Of a stretch of DNA of 5,633 nt, positions 1 to 5,004 are shown in pieces. The stretch covers positions 1,576,341-1,581,973 of the forward strand of contig CP070706.1 of assembly GCA_020350085.1 (NCBI GenBank). The letters run 5' to 3'. The notes under the pieces are model-generated. The model was not told the origin of the DNA and ran no database searches. It was given only the letters and a program-made list of their open reading frames with translations. Position numbers and translations under genes: made by a program. Source of the DNA: Acidobacteriota bacterium. GTDB lineage: Bacteria; Acidobacteriota; Polarisedimenticolia; J045. The stretch's first letter is position 1; each line of letters opens with the position of its first letter.

Positions 1-916
1 GATCGGTCGCCGCGGGCAGCAGCGTCAGCGCCTCGAGCAGCTCGCCGCGCGCCAGGGCCAGCTCAGCGCGCACGACGCGCACGAGAGCCACCGGATCTCT
101 CTCTCCCGGCGGGGAGACCGCGGGGCCGACCGAGGCCAGCATCGTCCGCGCCTCGTCGAGGCGGTCGCACGCGATGAAGCTGCGCGTGAGCGCGAGCCGC
201 CGCGGGATGCGGATTTCCGGCACCGCGACGACGTTCAAGAGCAGGCCCGATGCGAGGGCGGCCGGCTCGCAGGCGGCCGCCTCAGCGCCGGCCGCGGTGA
301 GCAGCTCGGCGCGCAGCGCGAGTAGTCCGGCGTAGTCCGGGCTCTGCTCGAGCGCTTCGTCGATCACGCGCCGCGCCTGAGCGATCTGACCCGAGTCGAG
401 CAGCAGACGGGCGCGCATCGTGGCAAACGCCGGATCGATCGGCAGCACGCCGGCGCGCAGGGCAAACCAAGAGCCCAATCCGTTCGGATCGGCCGAGGTG
501 TCCACCAGCAGCGGCACGAGCAGCGTGCTGCGCGCCCCGGCCATCACCGACGAGAGCAGCAGCTGATGCGCCTGGGCCTTCTCGCCGCGAGCGCGCAGAA
601 GCACGGCCAGACCGACCGAGGCGCCGACGTCACGCCGGAGCCGGCGCACGCGGGCGGAGAAGTCGGCGCGCCAGCGCTCTTCGACAGCGCCGCCGGCGGC
701 CAGCGCCGTTAGGGCCAGCGCGCGGTGGGCCGGGATCCAGGCCGGGTTCTCGCGCGCGAGGGCGTCGAACTGCTCGAGGGCCGGTTGCAGACTGCCGGCT
801 CGGGCGAGCCGGCACGCCTGAACGTAGCGCTCGACCAGCTGCTCGCGAGGGCCCTGAGCGCCGACGCCCGAGACCGAGGCCATCAGCACGACGAAGGCGA
901 ACAAAACACGACGCAT
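1..916 (-). CDS. Exported TPR-like repeat protein, C-terminus beyond the window
   Basis: An uninterrupted leftward frame runs from an ATG at 914-916 to the window edge, giving 305 residues with no stop, so the C-terminus is missing. The N-terminus is a classic Sec signal peptide: Arg2-Arg3, a hydrophobic core at residues 4-17, and a likely signal peptidase I site after Val-Gly-Ala (residue 20). There is no lipobox Cys. The mature part is Ala/Leu/Arg-rich and helical. It has TPR-like helix pairs around residues 30-72 (ALEQF..ENPAWIPAHRALAL), 165-205 (LLLDSGQIAQARRVIDEALE, then a SPDY turn), 243-262 and 283-300, with the usual small residue/Ala-Arg/Pro spacing. Such proteins are usually periplasmic or envelope scaffolds; no partner or enzyme motif is visible. 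No clear Shine-Dalgarno precedes the ATG, but the signal peptide begins there, which supports that start. The reading frame is secure; the TPR assignment rests on pattern only. Confidence 0.8.
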   Translation of the reverse strand, partial: MRRVLFAFVVLMASVSGVGAQGPREQLVERYVQACRLARAGSLQPALEQFDALARENPAWIPAHRALALTALAAGGAVEERWRADFSARVRRLRRDVGASVGLAVLLRARGEKAQAHQLLLSSVMAGARSTLLVPLLVDTSADPNGLGSWFALRAGVLPIDPAFATMRARLLLDSGQIAQARRVIDEALEQSPDYAGLLALRAELLTAAGAEAAACEPAALASGLLLNVVAVPEIRIPRRLALTRSFIACDRLDEARTMLASVGPAVSPPGERDPVALVRVVRAELALARGELLEALTLLPAATD

Positions 917-972
917 GAGGCGGATTCTACGAGACCCTGCCGGCGAAAGCTTCGCACAGAAGCAAAACAGGA

Positions 973-1034
973 CGGCAGGAAACCCGGAAGGGAGGGACAA
1001 TCGGCTGGACTGGTGGGTCCCGGGTTTCCTGCCG
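973..1034. repeat. 15-bp perfect inverted repeat, 32-nt spacer
   Basis: CGGCAGGAAACCCGG (973-987) is matched exactly by its reverse complement CCGGGTTTCCTGCCG (1020-1034). Read on the minus strand, the direction of the flanking genes, the stem is followed within a few bases by a TCCTGTTTTGC stretch. A long-looped, imperfect terminator for the FabH-family transcript is therefore possible. The spacer is long for a terminator and the T run is interrupted, so a structured RNA or a protein-binding site is equally open. Confidence 0.6.
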
Positions 1035-1043
1035 CGCCACCAA

Positions 1044-1072
1044 ATGCCCCGAGGGGCTTCCTCGGAGGGCAT
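1044..1072. repeat. Bulged hairpin between two leftward genes
   Basis: ATGCCC (1044-1049) pairs with GGGCAT (1067-1072) and CGAGG (1050-1054) pairs with CCTCG (1060-1064). That makes an 11-bp stem with a GA bulge at 1065-1066 and a 5-nt loop. There is no real T run on either side, so a classical terminator call would be weak. It could slow polymerase or protect the 3' end of the FabH-family mRNA. Confidence 0.45.
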
Positions 1073-1073
1073 C

Positions 1074-1103
1074 CTCGAGGGGGGCTCGAGGGGGCTCGAG
1101 GGG
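1074..1103. repeat. Tandem ~10-bp repeat, CTCGAGGGG(G), three copies
   Basis: Three head-to-tail copies start at 1074, 1085 and 1095: CTCGAGGGGGG, CTCGAGGGGG and CTCGAGGGG. They differ only in the length of the G run. Each contains the CTCGAG palindrome. The preceding hairpin also holds a CGAGGGGC string at 1050, identical to the string at 1097-1104. G-run slippage would explain the length differences. Function unknown. Confidence 0.55.
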
Positions 1104-1230
1104 CGGATCGGAACAGGAGCCTCTCGCCTGTGTTCATGAGACTCCGAATCGGCCTGGAACAACAGACACCGGCAGCGCTTCGTGCGGCGAATAGGTCGCA
1201 GCCGCGCGCGGCGTGGATGCAGCTTATCGT

Positions 1231-2244
1231 CTAGCCCGAGCCCACCCTCAAGGCGAGACCGCTCCAGGTCAGACCGGCACCGAACGCGACCAGCAGCACC
1301 GTGGATCCCGGTGTGAGGCGGCCGCTTTCGATCAGCTCCGCCAAGGCGATCGGCACCGAGCTCGATGCGGTGTTGCCGTAGCGCTCGATGTTGATCACCC
1401 AGCGCGCGGAGGGAATCGCGGTGCGCTCCATCAGCGAGCGGATGATGCGCAGATTGGCCTGGTGCGGGATGACCCAGTCCACCTGCTGCGGTTCGAGGCC
1501 GGCGCGCGTGCAGAGCCGCTCGACGATCTCCGCGCCCTTCTCGACGCCGAAGCGGAAGATCGCGCGTCCGTTCATCTCGATCGACGGCAGCCCGGGATGG
1601 GCGTGCCCGTTGACCCGCGTGAGCTTGGCGCTGCCCCCCACGGGCACGCAGAACAGCTCGGCCCCGGATCCGTCCGCGCCGACATCGGCGGCGAGCACCG
1701 ACCAGCCGTTTTCTCCGCTGGACGCCCGCTCGAGCAGCAAAGCTGCGGCACCGTCACCGAAAACGAGCCGTGTCTTGGGGTCGTCGGGCCGGATGTAGCG
1801 CGTCGTCAAGTCCGAGCTGACGACCAGAACGCGCGAGAATGCGCCGCTGTCGAGCAGCGAGCATCCGGTCAACAGGGCCGTGACACCGCCCGAACAGGCA
1901 CCGTTCAGATCGAAGGCACCAGCCCTGCGGGCGCCGATCAGCTCGGCCACGGCCGGGGCGGTGGGACAAAGCAGCAGATCCGGCGTGTACGTCGAAAGCA
2001 GCACCAGATCGACCGAGTCGGCCTCGACCGCGGCGCGGCCGAGCGCCTCGCGTGCGGCGAGGGCGCCCAGCGTGGAGGCCGCCTCGTGATCGGCGGCGAC
2101 GCGCCGCTCGAGGATGCCGGTGCGTGTCGTGATCGAGTCGGGGTCGATGCCCAGAGCGGTGCCGAGCTCCTCGTTTTGGAGCACGACTGACGGGAGCGCC
2201 GTCCCCACGCCCCGTACGCGAAAGCGCGTCAGATCGAGTGCCAC
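1231..2244 (-). CDS. fabH: Ketoacyl-ACP synthase III, FabH family
   Basis: This 337-residue thiolase-fold enzyme is close to the usual FabH length of about 320. The family condenses an acyl-CoA starter with malonyl-ACP in the cytoplasm to begin fatty-acid or polyketide chains. The catalytic triad is complete: Cys117 in DLNGACSGG, His261 in IPHQANLRII and Asn291 in ERYGNTASSS. The glycine-rich loop FGDGAAALLL (162-171) and the C-terminal LLVAFGAGLTWSGLAL are also typical. The start is GTG (2242-2244), with a GAGGGG ribosome site 8 nt upstream (2253-2258, minus strand); the stop is TAG. Around residue 37, where E. coli FabH has Trp32 for stacking the CoA adenine, this protein has Ser (DPDSITTRTGI), although Arg41 of TRTGI is kept. 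The family call is firm. Housekeeping FabH versus a specialised starter-unit enzyme is undecided, as no other fatty-acid genes are adjacent. Confidence 0.92.
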   Translation of the reverse strand: MALDLTRFRVRGVGTALPSVVLQNEELGTALGIDPDSITTRTGILERRVAADHEAASTLGALAAREALGRAAVEADSVDLVLLSTYTPDLLLCPTAPAVAELIGARRAGAFDLNGACSGGVTALLTGCSLLDSGAFSRVLVVSSDLTTRYIRPDDPKTRLVFGDGAAALLLERASSGENGWSVLAADVGADGSGAELFCVPVGGSAKLTRVNGHAHPGLPSIEMNGRAIFRFGVEKGAEIVERLCTRAGLEPQQVDWVIPHQANLRIIRSLMERTAIPSARWVINIERYGNTASSSVPIALAELIESGRLTPGSTVLLVAFGAGLTWSGLALRVGSG

Positions 2245-2296
2245 CGGACTCGCCCCTCAGGATCGGGCCCCGAAACGGGCCCCCTTCACGCGGTCC

Positions 2297-2313
2297 TACC
2301 CCACAAAGGGGTA
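2297..2313. repeat. Short perfect stem-loop, TACCCC/GGGGTA
   Basis: TACCCC (2297-2302) and GGGGTA (2308-2313) form a 6-bp perfect stem around an ACAAA loop (TTTGT on the transcribed minus strand). It sits in the leader of the FabH-family gene, directly beside the larger stem at 2315-2348. Confidence 0.45.
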
Positions 2314-2314
2314 C

Positions 2315-2348
2315 GGCGCTTCACCCCGGCGGGCAAGCCGGGAGCGCC
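2315..2348. repeat. Two-part 12-bp stem-loop in the FabH leader
   Basis: GGCGCT (2315-2320) pairs with AGCGCC (2343-2348), and CCCGGC (2325-2330) pairs with GCCGGG (2337-2342). The result is two stacked 6-bp helices with a one-sided TCAC bulge (2321-2324) and a 6-nt loop. All twelve pairs are Watson-Crick. It is the strongest predicted structure in this gap. Confidence 0.5.
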
Positions 2349-2381
2349 CGCTGGCTTCTCCGAGCGCTGCGGGGACCCCGC

Positions 2382-3518
2382 TCAGGGCAGGAATGAGCGC
2401 GTGTGGGACAGCTTGCGGGGCAGATACTCTTCGATGACGTAGTTGAGGCCCCATTTGGCGAGCGCCTGCTGCTCGGCGCGTACGCCCATCTTGAGCAGCT
2501 TCTGGAGCGCCTGCGCCCTGGCCGGATACGTACGGAAGAACGGGTCGTTCTTGAGCGCGTCCTTGGCCCGCTTGACGTCGACGTCTTTGAGCGGGTGCGT
2601 CGGCAGCTGGTACTGCTCGATGTCGTCGGGCGTCACGCCGAGAAACTTCGCCGTCGGCACGCAGAAAAAACGCGAGATGTGCGCCGCGTTGCCCGAGCCG
2701 ACCTTCAGCGTGCGGTAGATGTTCGAGATCCCGTACGGGTCGCAATCGACGAAGGCGTAGACCGAAAGCTTGCACTCGTCGGCGAGCTTGCGGATGAAAC
2801 GCCTCGTGGCTCTGGTCGGCACGCCGGCCATCGAGACCAGAATGCAGTTCGCCTTGTCCCAGAACCGATGCGATTGAAGCCGCTGGAACATGCCGCCTGT
2901 CTCGATCGCCAGCACGAACTCGGCGTCGGTCTCGAACGAAAGGTGCTCGACCAGCGACGGAATACTGTAAGCTCCCGAGCCGAATTGGCTGCAGTCGATG
3001 CGGTGAACGCGTCCAGTCTCGTAGTCCGGGTCATGCACGATCAAGCGGCCGGCAACGGCGCCCCCGTGCTCGTCGGGAACGAAGCGCAGCTGCTCGCGAC
3101 TGATCCCTTCGACGGAGAACAAGGCCTCGATGTCGTCCATCACCGTGTCCGACTCGCTCTGTTCCTGAAATGCCGCTTCTTCCCAGTTTTTCGACTGATA
3201 GTAAGCGTCTCGCTTGGTCGCGAAGTCGTCGGTTTCGACGAGCTCCTTGGACAGCGACATCATGCGCAGCGTCTGAGCGAACGTGCGCACGGTCGAGACG
3301 GTCAGCGTGCGGTTCTTTCGCGCACGGCCGATCTCGAAGTAGCCCTTGCGCCGGTCATAGCGCACGTTCGACAGGCTGCGGACCGGAAACGACATCTCCG
3401 GTTTGGCCCCTTTGAGAATCTTGTCGTTGACGTCTTTGGCGGCCGCGACGATCGCTTGGACCGTCCTGCGATCGAGCTTCTTTTTCTCGGGCGAGGCGGC
3501 TTGCCGGCGGGCTGCCAT
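2382..3518 (-). CDS. top6A: DNA topoisomerase VI subunit A / Spo11-type protein
   Basis: This 378-residue protein matches the full length of archaeal topoisomerase VI A subunits, the DNA-cleaving half of a type IIB A2B2 topoisomerase and the relative of eukaryotic Spo11. A basic N-terminus is followed by FPVRSLSNVRYD (44-55), typical of the family. The winged-helix cleavage domain holds the Tyr106-Tyr107 pair in KRDAYYQSK, one of which would form the 5'-phosphotyrosyl bond. The Toprim domain has Glu206 (AIETGGMFQRL) and Asp258/Asp260 (FVDCDPYG). Their 52- and 2-residue spacing equals that of the Methanocaldococcus jannaschii enzyme (Glu197, Asp249, Asp251). All metal-binding residues are present, so it looks active. 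The ATG (3516-3518) is preceded by a GAGG at 3530-3533. The B (GHKL ATPase) subunit usually sits beside A; here the upstream neighbour is a divergent, unrelated gene. The family is certain; the partner is unknown. Confidence 0.95.
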   Translation of the reverse strand: MAARRQAASPEKKKLDRRTVQAIVAAAKDVNDKILKGAKPEMSFPVRSLSNVRYDRRKGYFEIGRARKNRTLTVSTVRTFAQTLRMMSLSKELVETDDFATKRDAYYQSKNWEEAAFQEQSESDTVMDDIEALFSVEGISREQLRFVPDEHGGAVAGRLIVHDPDYETGRVHRIDCSQFGSGAYSIPSLVEHLSFETDAEFVLAIETGGMFQRLQSHRFWDKANCILVSMAGVPTRATRRFIRKLADECKLSVYAFVDCDPYGISNIYRTLKVGSGNAAHISRFFCVPTAKFLGVTPDDIEQYQLPTHPLKDVDVKRAKDALKNDPFFRTYPARAQALQKLLKMGVRAEQQALAKWGLNYVIEEYLPRKLSHTRSFLP

Positions 3519-3562
3519 CGTTCATTGAACCTCGAAGGAGCGAACTCGTGAGCGGGCCCGGA

Positions 3563-3587
3563 AGTCTCGCACCTCGGTCGAGTCTCG
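3563..3587. repeat. AGTCTCG direct repeats, 18-nt period
   Basis: AGTCTCG occurs at 3563-3569 and 3581-3587, with a related ACTCGTG at 3544-3550. An 18-21 nt spacing is about two helical turns, so a regulator could contact one DNA face. The repeats lie 45-70 bp upstream of the topoisomerase ATG. They are short and could be chance in GC-rich DNA. Confidence 0.25.
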
Positions 3588-3652
3588 TGCAACGCCCGCG
3601 GACGGGAAGAACGGCTCCGCGCGAGCGAGACGTCGATCGGGCCGCGGCCGCC

Positions 3653-3697
3653 GTTCGGCGCTCCGGCCGAACCGCCCGGCGCCGGGGTGCTGGCGCC
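3653..3697. repeat. Inverted-repeat cluster upstream of the phosphatase gene
   Basis: GTTCGGC (3653-3659) and GCCGAAC (3666-3672) form a 7-bp perfect stem with a 6-nt loop. The palindrome CCCGGCGCCGGG (3675-3686) follows at once, and a second GGCGCC lies at 3692-3697. It could be an operator for a dimeric regulator or structure in a 5' leader. The start lies about 60-100 nt downstream. Confidence 0.35.
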
Positions 3698-3743
3698 CCC
3701 GAGGGCCGGAAGCGGTAAAGTCTGTACTCTGACGCTGCGATAC

Positions 3744-3751
3744 AGGGGAGG
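3744..3751 (+). promoter_or_regulatory. Strong Shine-Dalgarno site fixing a TTG start
   Basis: AGGGGAGG lies 5 nt upstream of TTG at 3757-3759. The first in-frame ATG is codon 87, inside the membrane domain. Starting there would delete two transmembrane helices, so the TTG start is strongly preferred. Confidence 0.8.
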
Positions 3752-3756
3752 CCCGA

Positions 3757-5004
3757 TTGGCCGGGCAGACGTTGCTCGAAACACGCGCGTTTCCGCTGGC
3801 GGGACCCGGGCCTGGGGTCGGCCGCGCGCTGCTCACGTTCTGTCTGTGGGCCGCCAGCTCGGCGATCGTCGGCCTGCTGGTCGGCGCGCTGGTGTCGGCC
3901 GGCGTCGTGCTCTCGGGCGGCCTGTTCGACATCTGGTTCATCCAGCAGAGCGTCCTGTTCGCCGAGGCCGTCGGCCTGTCGACGCTCGTCGGACTGCGCT
4001 ACGCGTTTCCCAGCATGGAGAGCCTCTCACCGCTGCTGCGCTACGGCCTGCTGCTGCTCACGCTGGCCGGCGCCGTTTTCAGCGCGGCGCTGCTTTCCGT
4101 GGCGCTGCGGCCTCGCGTGCTGTTTACGAGCCTGAGGCCGTTTCTCACGCTCGTGGCGGTCAACGCGGTGCTGGCCCTGCTCGTCGGTGCGGCGCTCATC
4201 GCCTGGGAGCAGCTCCAGCGCACACTGGCGCGCGCGCTGGAGCAGGTCCGCGTGAAAGAGGCGTTCGAGCGTGAGATGGAGCTCGCGCGCGACGTGCAGC
4301 GCGCGCTGCTGCCGGAGGCGCCACCGGCGAGCGAACACCTCGACGTCGCCTTCAGCTGCCGGCCGGCGGCCCTCGTCGGGGGAGACACGCTCGATTTTCT
4401 CGAGCTGCCGGAGGGACGGCTCGGTCTTTCGATCGGTGACGTCGTCGGCAAGGGGATGGCGGCGGCGTTGCTGATGGCCAATCTGCAATCGCTCGTGCGC
4501 GCGCTCGCAGCCCGCGAGCCGGACCCCGCCGCGCTCAACCGCGTGCTCTCGCAGGTGGTCGCGGGCCGCGGCGCGAATCGATTCGTCACCTTCGCCTACG
4601 GCGTGCTCGATCCGTCCAGCGGCGAGCTGCACTACTCGCTCGCGGGCCACCACCCGCCGCTGGTCGCCGGCGCGACGGGCGTGCGCCTGCTCGAGGCGGG
4701 CGGTCTGCCGCTCGGCGTGATGCCGGAGCTCGATTACGTCTCGGGCTCGGATCGGTTGGCGGCCGGCGAGACGCTCGTTTTGTACACGGACGGCGTCGTC
4801 GAGGCCCCGCCCGCCGACGGCAGCGATGACGAGTTCGGTCGCGATCGGCTTTGTGAGATCGTCGAGCGCCACCACGCGTCGGGGGCCCAAGCGCTGCTTG
4901 ACGCGATTCTCGCCGCCGTCGACGAGTACTCGGGCCATCGCCCGCAAGCCGATGACACGACGATCGTCGTCGTCAGGTCTCGTGAGCGAGGAGTCACGAG
5001 ATGA
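3757..5004 (+). CDS. Four-helix membrane protein with SpoIIE/RsbU-type PP2C phosphatase domain
   Basis: This 415-residue protein starts at TTG. Residues ~23-52, 62-83, 93-117 and 128-149 are four hydrophobic segments forming an inner-membrane input domain with almost no extracellular loops. A charged linker helix (150-186) ends in ELARDVQRALLPE, the signature linker before SpoIIE/RsbU phosphatases. The catalytic domain (about 195-408) has the expected metal-binding acidic residues: Asp210 in VGGDTLDF, Asp228 in IGDVVGKGMAAAL, Asp345 in LYTDGVVEA and Asp399-Asp400 in ADDTTIVVV. The family motif is commonly VGGDYYD; the Tyr-Tyr pair is Thr-Leu here. Such phosphatases dephosphorylate Ser/Thr on STAS anti-anti-sigma proteins in partner-switching pathways. 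No STAS or anti-sigma gene is in the window. Its stop overlaps the next gene's start, indicating translational coupling with the kinase. Domain assignment is firm; substrate and signal are unknown. Confidence 0.92.
   Translation: MAGQTLLETRAFPLAGPGPGVGRALLTFCLWAASSAIVGLLVGALVSAGVVLSGGLFDIWFIQQSVLFAEAVGLSTLVGLRYAFPSMESLSPLLRYGLLLLTLAGAVFSAALLSVALRPRVLFTSLRPFLTLVAVNAVLALLVGAALIAWEQLQRTLARALEQVRVKEAFEREMELARDVQRALLPEAPPASEHLDVAFSCRPAALVGGDTLDFLELPEGRLGLSIGDVVGKGMAAALLMANLQSLVRALAAREPDPAALNRVLSQVVAGRGANRFVTFAYGVLDPSSGELHYSLAGHHPPLVAGATGVRLLEAGGLPLGVMPELDYVSGSDRLAAGETLVLYTDGVVEAPPADGSDDEFGRDRLCEIVERHHASGAQALLDAILAAVDEYSGHRPQADDTTIVVVRSRERGVTR
4989..4993 (+). promoter_or_regulatory. Internal ribosome site for the coupled kinase gene
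   Basis: AGGAG within the last codons of the phosphatase gene lies 7 nt before the ATG at 5001. That ATG shares ATGA with the phosphatase stop TGA (5002-5004). This is the usual arrangement for translational coupling and decides the downstream start. Confidence 0.75.

Larger units (their letters stand above)
917..1230. other. 314-nt non-coding gap with several inverted repeats
   Basis: This gap lies between two leftward genes, the FabH-family gene ending at 1231 and the exported protein starting at 916. I see no credible small gene; short frames here are Pro/Arg/Gly-rich and lack ribosome sites. It holds a 15-bp perfect inverted repeat (973-1034), a bulged hairpin (1044-1072), a tandem CTCGAGGGG motif (1074-1103), and a weaker stem of GAACA (1111-1115) with TGTTC (1131-1135). 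It also has a 12-bp palindrome GCCGCGCGCGGC (1201-1212) and a small GCGAA/TTCGC palindrome (943-955) just upstream of the exported-protein start. It should contain the end of the FabH transcript and the promoter of the exported protein. A TAGAAT hexamer on the minus strand close to the ATG lacks a convincing -35, so I call no promoter. Confidence 0.6.
2245..2381 (-). promoter_or_regulatory. Hairpin-rich leader between topoisomerase gene and FabH-family gene
   Basis: The 137 nt between the topoisomerase stop and the FabH-family GTG contain four inverted repeats. They are GCGGGG-A-CCCCGC (2369-2381, touching the stop codon), a two-part stem (2315-2348), TACCCC/GGGGTA (2297-2313), and GGGCCC...GGGCCC with a CCCG-AAA-CGGG core (2265-2282), ending 7 nt from the GAGGGG ribosome site. 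No hairpin has a T tract, so intrinsic termination is not convincing. The region could stabilise or attenuate a shared transcript, or be a structured 5' leader of the FabH-family gene. No known riboswitch class is recognised. Confidence 0.45.
3519..3756. promoter_or_regulatory. Divergent intergenic region between the topoisomerase and phosphatase genes
   Basis: These 238 nt separate oppositely transcribed genes and must hold promoters for both directions. No hexamer pair matches a sigma-70 promoter well enough to call. Nearest the topoisomerase gene is a pair of AGTCTCG repeats 18 nt apart (3563-3587). The middle is very GC-rich, with a GTTCGGC/GCCGAAC stem (3653-3672), a 12-bp palindrome CCCGGCGCCGGG (3675-3686) and a second GGCGCC (3692-3697). 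A less GC-rich stretch, GGTAAAGTCTGTACTCTGAC (3714-3733), just upstream of the phosphatase ribosome site, is the likeliest place for a rightward promoter. I see no small gene. Confidence 0.5.

Noticed and set aside
1..6. GATCGG at the left edge, considered as another adapter remnant (AGATCGGAAGAGC)
   Set aside because: Only six bases match and the exported-protein reading frame continues to the first base without disturbance.
725..1234. Rightward open frame bridging the exported-protein gene and the gap
   Set aside because: Half of it is antisense to a signal-peptide-bearing gene and the rest crosses inverted and tandem repeats; the composition is not protein-like.
1213..2190. A 325-codon rightward open frame antisense to the FabH-family gene
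   Set aside because: Low-complexity Arg/Gly/Ala product with no family resemblance, fully explained by the opposite strand, where the Cys-His-Asn triad is intact.
2369..2381. GCGGGG-A-CCCCGC beside the topoisomerase stop as an intrinsic terminator
   Set aside because: The loop would be too tight without opening inner pairs, and no T run follows on the minus strand.
2403..3551. A 382-codon rightward open frame antisense to the topoisomerase gene
   Set aside because: It mirrors a gene whose catalytic motifs are all readable on the other strand. Its product is Arg/Asp/Val-rich without motifs, as expected from the complement of GC-rich codons.
3522..3941. Leftward Pro/Ser/Arg-rich frame upstream of the topoisomerase gene, considered as a possible missing partner gene
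   Set aside because: It overlaps the phosphatase N-terminus antisense and shows no GHKL ATPase motifs, so it is not a B subunit.
4027..4947. A 306-codon leftward open frame inside the phosphatase gene
   Set aside because: Gln/Arg/His-rich shadow of the PP2C domain; no ribosome site or motif.
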